Shown: one piece after another, positions 11,683 to 25,600 of the stretch
How the letters are laid out: each line of letters opens with the position of its first letter
Numbering within the stretch: the first letter of the stretch is position 1
NCBI RefSeq assembly: GCF_023091745.1
Contig: NC_068920.1
Span: 122,420,622 to 122,484,621 of the forward strand
From: Budorcas taxicolor
Lineage: Eukaryota > Chordata > Mammalia > Artiodactyla > Bovidae
Direction: 5' to 3'
DNA: 64,000 nucleotides
Notes under the pieces: generated by a model
The model's database searches: none
What the model saw: the letters and a program-made list of their open reading frames with translations, nothing else
What the model was told of the DNA's origin: nothing
Made by a program: the position numbers and the translations under genes

Positions 11683-13614
11683 ATGGAGCCAGACATCATT
11701 CGAATGTACTCTTCATCCCCACCACCACTAGACAATGGAGCTGAGGATGATGATGACGATGAATTTGGGGAATTTGGTGGGTTTTCTGAAGTTAGCCCTT
11801 CTGGTGTAGGGTTTGTTGATTTTGATACACCAGATTACACTCGTCCCAAGGAAGAGTTTGTACCTTCAAACCATTTTATGCCAATTCATGATTTCTCAGA
11901 AAATGTAGATAGCCTTACAAGCTTTAAGTCCATTAAAAATAGTAACGATAAGGGCATCACTGCTGAACTTTCTTCTCCTGTGAAAGGACAGTCTGATGTT
12001 TTACTTTCTACCACCAGCAAAGAAATAATTTCATCTAAAACTTTAGATACTTCCATTGATGGCATAGAAAGTCCACGAGATTTAAATAAAGAAGTGGAGC
12101 AGAGACAGAATGTTGGAACACCTGAAAATTTCTCTCCAGGAGATTTTAGAACTGATCTGAATGTTGTTCATCAGAACAAGCAGTTAGAGAGCTGCAATGG
12201 TGAAAAGCCTCCTTGTCTGGAGATTCTAACAAATGGGTTTGCAGTGTTGGAAACTGTAAATCCTCAGGGAACAGATGATCTGGACGCTGTAGCTGATTCA
12301 AAAGGACGAAAGCCTCTTAGCACTCATAGTACTGAGTATAATTTAGACTATGCACCTAGTCCCGCTGAGGAATTTGCAGATTTTGCCACATTTTCCAGAA
12401 AAGAAAGGATACAACTAGAAGAAATAGGATGTGCAGTTTTAAATGATGAAGCACTAACCATTCAGGAAAACAATAAAATTAATAGAGTCAGTGAACTGAA
12501 TTCTATAAAAGAAGTTTCTTTGGATAGAAGCTTTGATGATAAAGGAGACACTGCTAGAAAGGATCAGGTTTGTGTTTCAGAAATAAGCATAGCGAGTGAC
12601 AGGGGTTTCAGCAGGGGAAAGCAAGGCCTTCCCACATTGCAACAAGATGAATTTTTCAATTCAAGGGTTCAGTCAGAGGCTTGGAGTTTGGCAGACCCAG
12701 CTGAAAATTCAGAAGCCAGTAGGAGGGAACAGTGTAAAGCTGAGGAAAATCTTGATTTATTCACTTCTAAATGTGCTGACCTGTGCATGGTTTCTACTAA
12801 AACTTTGGATGCAGACGACGAAGTTGGTTCTTCCAAAGAAGAAATTAGAGGGTTTACTGACTCCCAGAGCCTCAGCTTTGATCCTACAGAAGAAAATGTT
12901 TTGGATGATTCTGTGAGTGTAAAAAATGATGATAGTAGTAATGACTTTGTGACTTGCAACGATACCATTGAGGATGATTTTGGTGACTTTGGCACAGCCA
13001 GTGGCACAACTCCACCTTTTGTTACTGCTGGTACACAAGATTCAATGAGTGATGTCACTTTTGAAGAGTCCTCAGAGCACTTTCCACATTTGAGTGAACC
13101 AGGTGATGACTTTGGAGAATTCGGGGAATCAAATACTGTCTCTTGCCAAGAGGAAATTGTATTTACTGAGTCAGACCTAAAACAGACTTCTGATAGTTTA
13201 TCAGAGGGATGCAGTTTGGCAAGAAAACCTACTGGGACAGGCACTGAACCTATTTCAAAACTGGAAATTGGGCAAGAAGGTGAGTTTGGAGACTTTGATT
13301 CTGTGCCAAATATTCAAGATGACTGCAGTGCTTTTCAAGACTCAGATGATTTTGCGGACTTCAGTTCAGCTGGTCTTAGCCAGGTTGTAGATTGGAATGC
13401 TTTTGAGGATGGACAGAAAGATAGCTGTTCCTGGGCTGCTTTTGGAGACCAGCAAGCCACTGAATCTCATCATCGAAAGGAAGCCTGGCAGTCGCATAGG
13501 ACAGATGAAAAGATTGATGCTCCAGGAACCCCCAAAGTGCACAGTGTCTCCTTAGCAGCTTCCAAAGGAGCAGTTGCTGGTGGTCATTTACACGAAACAA
13601 CCACTTCAGTTCAG
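11683..13614 (+). CDS. AFTPH: AFTPH coding exon 1 (residues 1-644)
   Basis: This single 1.9 kb exon encodes about two thirds of the protein. The N terminus has a run of five Asp followed by FGEFGGF (residues 22-34). Further acidic FxxF motifs, FADF or FG(D/E)F, lie at 231, 433, 477, 535 and 557, with WNAF at 571 and WAAF at 584. Motifs of this kind dock onto adaptor ear domains (AP-1 gamma, AP-2 alpha), and the sequence between them looks disordered and Ser/Thr/Asp/Glu rich. The donor is CAG|gtattt at 13615, phase 0. If intron 2 were retained, the frame would run only to a stop at 13669-13671, adding 18 non-conserved-looking residues. Confidence 0.97.
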
Positions 13615-16600
13615 GTATTTACTGATTTTTCTCTATTTTGTATAACAGTGCTGTGGAGGTCTCTAATTTAGCTTTTCAAAAAGCATTTTTTAATTGGGTC
13701 CCTGTTAAAGGAGTCTCTTTATGATACATAATGTTTGCCAGATTTGTAGATTAGTTACATGTTTCACAATCACTTGATTAAAGAGACATTCCTGTAATAA
13801 TGCTTGGTAAGATTTTTCTTTATCTGTTTCTTTAATATTTATAGAAATTCATCAACTTAGTTTTTTGGTAGGTATAAATACCACTTATGTAAAAATTCAT
13901 TAATTAGCTAATGAACTATTCTAGCAAATCCTTCAGTTTCTACCTTAAGAGTGATTTTACAAGGTTAAACTAAGATTTAAGCTTCAGAAAGTAATCTCTT
14001 AATTTTGTGTAGGACAAATTTTGATTGCAGACAAGAGCAAGCAGAATTTGAAACCTGTCTGCTGAAGGCTATAGGGACTTGAAGGTTAGAAAAAGGATTT
14101 AAAGAAAGCAGATTTGGGCCTCAGAGTTTAATAGCTAATAAAAGACCTGGGGTGAGGCTGTGAGATAGATTAAGGGTTAGACCTAGAACAAGAAGGCTTC
14201 CCTGGTTGCTCAGATGGTAAAGAATCTATCTGCAATGCAGGAGACCAGTGTTGGATCCCTGGGTTGGGAAGATTCCCCTGGAGAAGGGAATGGCAACCCA
14301 CTCCAGTATTCTTGCCTGGGAAATCCCATGGACAGAGGTGCCTATGGGGTCACAGAGAGTAGGACACAACTGAGGGTTAGACCTAGGACAAGAAACAGCC
14401 ATACCTTGACTTAATGTGACTGTTATTTGCTTATAATTTCTTGCAAATGTACGTTTATGTTTACTTTTCTTAGGAATTAGCCTTGTCAGGGAGAATATTT
14501 TTACCCCTTAGCCATTGTCCTGTATCTTTTTCTGGTCCAGACTTTCAGAGAAGATTCATTAAGGTTTATTTTGACCTAAAGTAGCCCCTAAAGTAGAGGT
14601 GCAGTATGTTATTCAGATTGTTCTGCAGTCCTGAGTTGTACCCTGTGCTACATTTAACCTTTCCTCAACCCTAGGAGTGTAGAATAGAGCATTTCCTTGA
14701 AAATCATTGCTTTTTATTGATACGTGTTTTATTACCAAGTATTAACTTGGTCCACCGGCCTATTTTAAAGATACTGAGAATAAGAATCAACAAAATCTGA
14801 TTCTTCAGTTATCTTTTGCTAAGCAAACCATTTTCAATTGAAAATATTTCTGAAGTCTGGTTAATTTAAATGGTTATACATCATTGCTTTGATAGCTCTA
14901 ATACATTAAGATATTATAGAAATTATGGTACCACCCATTGGAGTACACAATAAATCACTTTTCATTTGACATTGAGTGTCTAAACAGCTTAATTTGCTAA
15001 TTCAGTTATTACATGGTTTGGCTAATGTGTATTATTCTTGTTGAATAATTCATTATTGAGGCAGAAGCTTACAATTTTAAACAAACAGTGAATTAATTAT
15101 ATAACACAAAGCAAAGACTATTGGTTTTTGACCTAATCCTTTCCCTGTTTACTTTCATCTTACTAGAGTATAGGTTGACACTGGTATTGGATGGTCTTTA
15201 ATTTATAGCCTTAGAACTTGAAACATCATCATTATATAATGAATCTTTAAAGTATAACCACTCAAAAAAGGATTTTTTTGCAACCTATGAGCTGATTAAA
15301 GTTATTTATGTGTAATTTGATAACTAGATATACTAGGAGGAAGTAAAGTACATGGGCTTTATGGAATCTTACAGATCTTAGTTTGAATCTTGACTCAGTG
15401 TCGTATAACATTATGATTTTGGACAAACTACTGAACTGAGTTGTCTGTAAAAAGGAGATAATATCTATAGCAGCAGACTTTTGTGAAGATAAAAGGACAG
15501 TAAATCTTTTAATGAGTGAAAAAAATACACTGAAAAATAAGAATCTTGTAGTATGATTCTGTTTTGTCAAAATAAAACACAAATGGTATAGATATAGCAG
15601 GATGCATTGACTTCCTGAGATTTGTCTGGTTCCATTCTCAAGCTTTTCTTTTTGCTGAATGGGTTATGCAAAATGAGCAGAACTTGGAGATGGATGTTGG
15701 AAAGGAGAAACTGCTGAAAGTGGGCCTAGAAGAGGAATTTGGAGAGGAATTGAGTTGGGGAGATGGAAAGTGACTTTCATCCTTATCCTGCTATCGTGAA
15801 GGAGGCCTGTGACCTGTAGTTTCTTCCTTTGTCAGAATCTGCTGAAATGCACATTAATCTAGTTCTCTTAGAGAGGAATAGATTTACTAATATTTATCTT
15901 AAAATCTTTATCCTAGCTGCTACCATGTAATGGGGGACAGCACAGAAATCCTCACATATTAATATAAACATTAGTTGTTTTTTTTTAATTGTAAGTTGTA
16001 AAACTTTGATTGTAGATTGAATCTTACCAAGATACAGCAATTCTGTCCTGAACAGAGTGCCATCAAATTGTACTTTGACAGAATGTTGTGAGTCTTTTAG
16101 AATTCAGAGCTCAGTTAATGCAATTAAGCAAACACAGGGAACAGTTCATTGTTTGTGAAGTCAGACAAATGGTATAGTTGTTATTTCAAATTTCTTTGAC
16201 TTTTCACTATGTATGTGACATTGGCCAGGTCCCTATTTTTAGTACTTTCCTATTTTCAGTCTACCAAAGGGATATCTTAACATGTTAATGAAATATCTTC
16301 CCTAGATTGAGACAATCAATTATTGCAACCTTATTGCAATAATTTGTTACTTAGGGAAGAGTCTAGAAAAAACTCTCAAATTTCTAAAATGTTCCTAGTC
16401 AACCCAATTCTCAAATGTGATTCCAGTAAGCCTCAGAGGGTTCAGGCCTTGATGTAAAAATCATAATGGCCATTTATTGAGAAATAGTCTTCCCCCTCAG
16501 TGAGTATTTTTTTTCTGAGAACCCAGAGTTCAGTTTATTTCATTTTTCTGTTAACATTCTTATAAATTGTAGAGAAAAGCAAATTAGTGATGTCTCTAGT

Positions 16601-19600
16601 ATACGAATTGGAGAAAGGTCAAAACTATTTTTCACTTTTGGGGCTAAGATTTGAACAAAATAAAATGACAATAATAAAAATCTCCTTACTTTGAAAGCAG
16701 TGTTTTTTCAAAAGACCATTATGTGTATTGTTTTAACAGTTTTATTTTTTGTAATCTGTTAATGTTCTAGAAAGGAACCTTGATTGAAATAGTCAAGATG
16801 CTTTTTCCTAGATATATGATGAAGGCAGTAATGTCATGAACACTGCATTAAACCCTGAGCTTTTGTAAAAATTTTAAAATGTTGCTCTGGGTGTTATTTG
16901 AGAATTTAGGTAATTGGGGTAAAGTAATCTCTTTATATTAATTGGCTATAGAAAAGGAAGCTATGAATCATTTTCTTTTATTAGCCATCTAATTGATAAC
17001 ACTACTGGGAAAATGTTATTAGAAGAAGATTTATCTTGAGAGCTTTAAAAATTGAATGTCCCAAAAATGAAAAGAGAATCACTAATACTTTGGCTTATGT
17101 TATTTTGAGATTCAGTTATTGGTTTGCTTAGCAGAGTCAGCATTCTCATACTGAGTGTGATGACATATTCACCTTCGTTTATTTAATCACCTGCCTGAGA
17201 TTTGTGCAGGTTTTCCTTTCTGTTGGTGAACACTTAAACTTATGACTGAAAACATAAGTAAGCAACAAAACAAATTAAGTAGTCAAAAGGTACAACCTTC
17301 CAATTACAAAATAAATCAGTCCTAGAGATATAATGTACAGCATGGTGATCAGTTAGTAATACTGCATTTTGTATTTGAAAGTTGCTAAGAGAGTAGTTCT
17401 TAAAAGTTCTCATCACAAGAAGAGAAAAATATATGACTATGGTGATCATTTTGTAGTATATATATATATTGAACTATTCATATGAAACATAATATTATAA
17501 GTCAATGACATCTCAATTTGAAAAGAAAGAAATTGAGATTTTAGGCCGTATAGCTCTTTGCTTGCTTAAAGTATTTGGACAGCAATTACTTTTATTTCCA
17601 TCAGAAAATTTGAAATTCTGGTCTTTAATTCCCAAATAGAAATACTTTATTAGATTTTTCCAGAAATTGTACAAAAGCAGCAAACCATCTTTTTAGAGCA
17701 GAGGGGATTGGTTACTCTTCTTAATATAGCTTGAAGTTAGGGATTGATAAGTATACAATTGTAGATTGTACTTGATATCTTACTTAATATTTAATGATGG
17801 CAAGGCGTAAGATATCCTCTTAAATGGAAGATTAAATTGCCCGGTGGATTTTATGTTTCTTCTAAACTTCCACTTAAGAACAAGACCTAATGCTATCAAT
17901 ATTAAAACTGTTGACACGATCGACTACTGTTTGTAAGGAAGAAAGGAAAACTAACTAGAAATATGTTGAAGGAATTTTTAGAAATTACCCTAAAAAAATC
18001 AAGATACTTTAAAAGAGGTGTGCTTTTGTCTGGCCTAAGAGCCAGATTCTAGGATCTTCGGTGCTGGCATTATACACTCCTTTGGAACTTTGAATGAGAG
18101 TTTCAGTACACAGTCTCTTATACCCCAGTGTAGTCATTTATACAAAACAGAGATGTATTAGTCAAAGGTTCTCCAGAGAAATAGAACCAGGAAGTTGGAT
18201 GCATAGATGCATGCATGCATGGAAAGACAGACTGACCAGTTTTTTATAAGGAATTGTCTCATGCAGTTATGGAGGTGATAATGGACATCCTATGATCTAC
18301 AGTCTACAGACTGTCTTCAGTTGATTGAAGGCCATCCATATTAAGGAAGACAATCTGCTTTACTTAGTCTACCAATCCAAATGTTAATCTCATTCAGCAA
18401 CACCCTCACAGATATATCTAGAATAATGTTTAACCAAATGTCTGGGCACCTCTTGGCCCTGTCAAGTTAAAATTAGCCATCACAAGAGGGAATACCATAT
18501 GTCCATATATATAGCTTTCAGGATTTTTGGAAGACCTGTAACCTGTTTGTAACTGAGCCATATCAGCTGAGAAGCTCTGTGTTAGATCGTATGACTTACT
18601 TGCATCAGTGAATAAAGTGAAATGATTGCTTGTTTATCCAAGGGCTTTCTTCCTCCAAACCCAGACTGAGAGTGAGTATAATTTAGGCTCAGTGCTTTGC
18701 TCTCATTGATGAATTAAAACATTTGGTAATCATTTTTGCTTTCCCAGAAATCCTGTGTGGGTTGAAGAAAATAAAATATAGAGACATTCAAGGTAATGAA
18801 GACCCTAATACATCTTTCCTAATAGGAAAGCATATATATGAGAAATGAGAAAATTGGGAAAGATAGAGAAATCCTATAAAAGCCAGTGAACCTTTGGAAG
18901 GTAGTATAGCCATGACCACATATGATTTTTGTGAGCCCCTTCCCCTTGAATTCTGTTTTATAACTTGGTATAAAAATGAGTATGCTAATATTAACTATTA
19001 AAATGTTTTCATGAACCCTTAAAATTATTGTGGACCCCAGGCCCTGTGCCTACTGCAGAAGTTGGTCCTGGTTATAATACAGTTCAGTTGCTTGGTCACG
19101 TCCGACTCCTTGTGACCCCATGGACTGCAGCATGCCAGGCTTCCCTGTCCATCACCAATTCCCAGAGCTTCTTCAAACTCATGTTCATCAAATCAGTGAT
19201 GCCATCCAACCATGTCGTCTTCTGTCATCCCCTTCTCCTCCTGCCTTCAATCTTTCCCAGCATCAAGGTCTTTTCCAGTGAGTCAGTTCTTCGCATCAGG
19301 AGTTTCAGCTTCAGCATCAGTCCTTCCAATGAATATTCAGGACTCATTTCCTTTAGGATTGACTGGTTTGATCTCCTTGCAGTCCAAGGGACTCTCAAGA
19401 CTCTTCTCCGACACTACATTTCAAAAGCATCAATTCTTCGGCACTCAGCTTTCTTTATAGTCCCAGCTGTCACATAGGTGACTACTGAAATACCATAGCT
19501 TTGACTATACAAATTTGTCACTAAAGTAATGTCTCTGCTTTTTAATATGTTGTCTAGGTCAGTCATAGCTTTTCTTCCAAGGAGCAAGTGTGTTTTAATT

Positions 19601-22600
19601 TCATGGCTGCAGTCAGCATCTGCAGTAATTTTGGAGCCCAAGAAAATAAAGTCTGTCACTGTTTCCATTGTTTCCCAATCTATTTGCCATGATGTGAAAT
19701 ACATTATTGATACCTAAAAATCAAGGCTCTGGAGTCACCCTCCTAGATTCAGATCCAGGTTCAGCACTGACTTGCATTAGCTACTTCCCTGAACCTGAGA
19801 TGTAGAGAACAGTAATAGGACTTATTCAAAACTCTCATTATAAAGTTAAAATGAAATTGTACATGTGAAGGTGCTTAGCACAGTGTCTTGCACATAACAA
19901 GTGTTCAATAAATGTTAGCTGTTAGTGAATAATCTCAGAAATGGATTTCTTAAAAATGGCTTTTAAAGGTGCAAGAAACAGTGTTGCCAACTGTTTTGGT
20001 GAATAGCAAAATGTAATAGGCAAATGATAATTTGTGTAGGATACCCCTAGTTGGCCTGTATACTCATCTGTCAGACTATCTTGAGAGTTAAACTGCTGCT
20101 TCTGGCTAGTTTCCCTTCTCAGAATAGTTTTGACAAGTAGGAATTCTCCTGAGCACAGGTGTACTCCTCTGTAAGTAGCAGACTTTCTCCCTTGGCTTCC
20201 TAGCACTGGGCACAACAGAGAAAATAAAAGGGAGCCTGGTACTTGCCTGGAAGAGCAAGTACCCCACATTTGTCAGAGCCCAAGTTTCTTTAAAGGTTTA
20301 GTGGCCAGATGTGGTGCTGTTTGCAGGCTGGAATTTGATACAGTATATCAAACATGGCTCAGTCACCAGTTTTCTAATTCTAAATTCAAGAGAGAACTGA
20401 TGGTTATTTTTCCTCTTTGAAGTTGAAGGTATTTGAAATTCAAGTAACTGGAGTGGGTAGTTTTTTATTTAGTTACTGTTATCAGTTGAGTTCAGTCACT
20501 CAGTCAGGACCTCATGAATCGCAGCACACCAGGCCTCCCTGTCCATCAGCAACTCCTGGAGTTCACTCAGACTCACATCCTAACCTCAGCTAAATATTTA
20601 GTATGCTGAATGTGTGTGTACTTTTTTTTGTTACCATCACGTTGATTAGGAGTGCAACACTGACTCTTTAGTAAAAATTTGCAGTTTACTTTGTTAAAAA
20701 CTAAATTGTAGTTTAGATGAATAATTTGCTCATGTATAGTAGTCTAAATCAAAGTTTAAAAAATATTTCACCTTATTGACTTTAAGGCTGTTGTACATAT
20801 TAAATTACCTTGGCTGGCAGTGTTGAGGGAAAAAAATGCATGTATTTAAAAATAATTAAAATTATTTAATAATCTTAAAGACAAAAACCTGAAACTTTTA
20901 GCAGTATCAATCTTGCTCAAAATAGCAGTGAGTTTTTTAAAATTTAGTGTCTGATTACAGTGTTTCAGAAAATCCGTTTTTGTTTTTTTTTTAAGAAGTT
21001 TATCTGCCTGATCACAGGAGAAGCTATTCTTGTGGTAGGTTAGTTTCTCTTCTTCTGGCATTAATGTTATATTCCTATACCTCTTCTACTTACTAAGTTA
21101 TTTTAGACTATGTTCCATCACGTCTTTGAACTTTACTGTGCTTCTTGGGAAGTAAAGTACTTAACACACCTAACGTGTGGTTTACACTCTTTGTATTTCA
21201 TAATATGATCAAGATTTAAGTCACAAATGCTAACTGTCAACCAAAATGTTCACCAATTTTTTAAATCCCCAAGAAGTAGCAGTAACAGTTTCTGTTTATA
21301 TAAGCAGCTCTTAATGGCAGATATTTTTACTTAGGTACTTGTCTCCTAACTTGATAGGAAGAACTTAGGGAGCATGCAAAATATTTGATTATTTAATTTC
21401 TTATTACAGTATAGTAGAAATTGATATAAATTGAGACAAGTATTTTAATCATGATATAGAATGTTAAATAGTGGTAGAGAAATAGCCTTAGTGAGATTTG
21501 AACCTAGTTTTGACATTTATTTTATCCCTTGGCATGCCATTTTGTCTGTATGTGTCATCTGTATAACAACAGTAGTCATAAAAGCTATCACTTCTTGAGC
21601 ACACACGGAGTGTCAAATATTCACTCCTCTAATTTATTATTCACCCTGTGAGGTAGGCCCTGATAGCTTCCCTTCATAAACTCTGAAACTGAGTCTCAGC
21701 CCCTTGGGTCCACAGTCTTCTCCTGAAGTATTATAATTACATCAGCCATTTACTTACTGGAATTAACTAGTAGTAAATGAAATTTGGCATTGTTTATTAC
21801 CATGAACAAGATGTAGCCCTTTTAGCATCAAACTGGTCTTGTGGATGGTTAAAACAATATACATTAAAAAATAATTTATGTGGAATCTAGAATATGATAC
21901 AAAAGAACCTGTCTACAAAACAGAAACAGACTCATAGAAAACAGACTTCTGGCTGCCAAGAGGGAGGGAGGGAAAGGGATGGACTGTTGAGTTTGGGGTT
22001 GGTAGATGCAAACTATTTACATTTAAAATGGATAAACAACAAGATCCTAATGTATAGTACAGGGAACTATACTCAACATCCCGTGATAAACCATAATGGA
22101 AAAGAATATTTTTTAAAAATGCATATATGTGTATACCTGAGTCACTTTGTTGTAAGTCAGATTGGCACAACATTGTAAATCAACTATACTTTAATATACA
22201 GTTTAATTTTAAAAAGTAAAATGTTAGGAAATTTAATTTTAATCAGAATCTTTTGTTAATTCTCTTAACTGCTTTCTTGTTGAACTGTTAAAGAGTTCCT
22301 CCTTATGGTGGGTGGTACTGTTCAGTTAGTGGATTCTGGTTATTTGAATCTTCATTTTAAATTTTTGGCTCTCCCTCAGGGATCAGCAAACTATGGCCTA
22401 GGAAACAAATCTGTCCTGCTGCCTGTTTTAGTAAATAAAGTTTCATTGCAATATACCCACACTTATTTGTTTATGGATGGCCTGCAATACAAAATATATT
22501 CACTATCTGGCTCTACAGAGAAAAAAATCTGCCAACTCCTGCTCTACCTCATTCAACAAAAAGATTTGAAGCAATTGACTTGTCATATCTAATCCTAAAG

Positions 22601-25600
22601 TCATATGGAACTTCCCTTTAAAATTTCCATGTAATTTTATTCTTTATGAAAAAAGGTTGGGGAAGAAGTTTAAAGCAAAGTTTAAAAGTGGTTATGTTTA
22701 AATAACATTCTATTTCTTCAATACATTCCACTGACGTGAGGATTTGCTCACTAGTATACCTAAGACCCTGCTGACTCAGATGGTAAAGAATCTACCTCCA
22801 TTGCAGGAGACCTGGCTTTGATCCCTGAGTCAGCAGGATCCCCGGAGAAGGGAATGGCTACCCACTCCAACATTCTTACCTGGATATTTCCATAGACAGT
22901 CCATGGGATCATAAAGAGTCAGACACGACTGAATGACTAACACTTTCATACATAAGACCTGGTAGTTACATTTAATGATTGATCAAATGATTAAATATGC
23001 TTTGAAATCCTTTCTTTCATCCTTAGAGAGATATTTATTTTTTCTATCCCATAAATGGATAACAAAGAAGATACAAGAAGATTCTGTTTTAATTTACAGA
23101 GAAATAAAATTTGGCCATGTGTGAGTTTTTGTTTACCTTCCCTGCCCAGGAGGAGCCAGTGCTTATTATGTTTCCAATTAGATGGTTATCTGATCCCTTT
23201 AAAAGTAATGTCTGTCCATTCCCTCTGTTGAAGCGACTAAGTGTGGGTCCCCTTGACGCACTCAAGTTTCACAAGCCTTGGGATCTTGAGTCTACTTTTT
23301 ACTGTAGGTTTCATAATTGATACTGAGAACCTTTTCCCATATCACACACATGAATATAATGAAGGAAGGTGTTAGACTAACTTTTGTAGAGATAGCAAAA
23401 AAGTACCCTGAGACTAATTACACATTAAGTTTTTTGCTCTGATAATAGTTTTCAAAAGAGATTTTGCTTTAGAAAATAGGTGTATGAAAGTTTTTCCTTT
23501 TGTTTTTTATCTTCCTGTTTGCTGACTACACTAAACAACAGAAATCAAGCATTGACTTGTTTTTGTTACTTGGCACAAAGTACCATCATTTTGTGGCATT
23601 TTTCTTGTACAGTGGGTGGCATTTCAGTGGTACATTTAATCTTTCAGTAAGCTTTAACCTTTTGTATTCCTGGTTGGTGTTTTAAGTAGTAAGGTGAGCT
23701 AAGTTGATAATATTTTACATGTATCTGAAATAAAGTTAGGAAAATGGGAATAAATGTTCTTGTAGGTTGCACATGTAGACAAAACCTACTAGTACCCCCA
23801 AAATCTAAGTTAGTCTAAATACAAGTTTCAATCAATAAAAATAGTCCAAAATGCCAATGTTCTCGGAGAAAATACTCTAGGGAGTATGCAAGCTTTGCTT
23901 GGAGGAAAGGTAGTGTACTATTCAAAACCCCAAATATACACACCATAGAAGAGTAGAGAAATGGAATATCTAAAAGATAACACAGATCATCAAAATGACA
24001 GATGAGCTGTTAAATTTCTTAGTCATAACAGACATTCTTTCCCCTTTTGTTTGTTCTATTAGAAACACAGATATTTCTGAAAGGTTTTCACAAGGTCATA
24101 CTATATAGCACTGGGGACTACATTCAATGTTCTGTGACAAACCATAATAGACAAGAATATGGAAAAGAATATATATGTGTGTGTGTGTATATATATAATA
24201 CGTATGTATAACTGAGTCACTTTCCTGTACAGAAGAAATTAACATAACATATAAATCAACTAGCACAAGCTAGAATCAAGATTGCCGGGAGAAATATCAA
24301 TAACCTCAGATATGCAGATGACATCACCCTTATGGCAGAAAGTGAAGAAGAACTAGAGAGCCTCTTGATGAAAGTGAAAGAGGAGAGTGAAAAACTTGGC
24401 TTAAAGCTTAGAAAACTAAGATCATGGCATTCGATCCCATCACTTCATGTCAAATAGATGGAAACAGGGGAAACAGTGGCTGGCTTTATTTGGGGGGGCT
24501 CCAAAATCACTGCAGATGGTGATTGCAGCCATGAAATTAAAAGAAGCTTACTCTTGGAAGGAAACGTATGACCAACCTAGACAACATATTAAAAAGCAGA
24601 GACGTTACTTTGCCAACAAAGGTCCATCTAGTCAAGGCTCCAGTTTTTCCAGTAGTCAGGTATGGATGTGAGAGTTGGATTATAAAGAAAGTTGAGTGCC
24701 GAAGAATTGATGCTTTTGAACTGTGGTGTTGGAGAAGACTCTTGAGAGTCCCTTGGACTGCAAGGAGATCCAGCCAGTCCATTCTAAAGGAGATCAGTCC
24801 TGTGTGTTCATTGGAAGGACTGATGCTGAAGCTGAAACTCTAATACTTTGGCCACCTGATGCGAAGAGCTGACTCATTTGAAAAGACCCTGATGCTGGGA
24901 AAGATTGAGGGCAGGAGGAGAAGGGGAGGACAGAGGATGAGATGGTTGGATGGCATCACCAACTCAATGGACAAGGGTTTGGGTGGACTCCAGGAGTTGG
25001 TGATAGACAGGGAGACCTGGCGTGCTGCGCGGTTCATGGGGTCGCAAAGAGTCAGACACAACTGAGCGACTAAACTGAACTGAACTGATAAATCAACTGT
25101 ATTTCAGTAAAAAAATGTTTATTTAAAAAATTAAAAATATTTTCAAAATTCAAATGTTCATGTTTAGGTTCTGTTCAACTATTATATAATAGCAAAACAC
25201 TTCTTGCCAGCATCCAGTCTTATTCTAAATAGAGAGTATATGAGTGGTAGTAAGAAACACCCCAGTGGAGTGAAAAGAATATGAATATTGTCTGGGGTTT
25301 TTGGTTTTGTTTTTGCTTTGGGAAGATAATTCAAACTTTGATTGCTTTCTCACTGTATAATGGGGTAATAATTTCTTCTTTGTAGAATTTTGTAGTCAGT
25401 TAGGTAAGGTAATGTTTGTAAAGTGACAGGCATAATGCTTGATGTGTAACTACATTTACTCGTCACCAGTATATCACCACAATTATTTTAAAGTGTTCTA
25501 TGAGTAGTTGTTTTCCCTGGTGGCTCAGACAGTAAAGCGTTTGTCTACAAAGCAGGTAGACCCGGGTCCAGTCCCTGGGTCAGGAAGATCCCCTGGAGAA

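Larger units (their letters stand above)
14395..18152. other. Intron 2, mostly unassigned
   Basis: A/T-rich intronic sequence. It contains a MIR on the - strand near 15350-15510, an imperfect hairpin at 16297-16359 and a short TA run at 17456-17470. No coding signal was found. Confidence 0.5.

Noticed and set aside
12669..13244. 191-codon minus-strand open frame
   Set aside because: It is the shadow of AFTPH coding exon 1 in an antisense frame and has no independent support.
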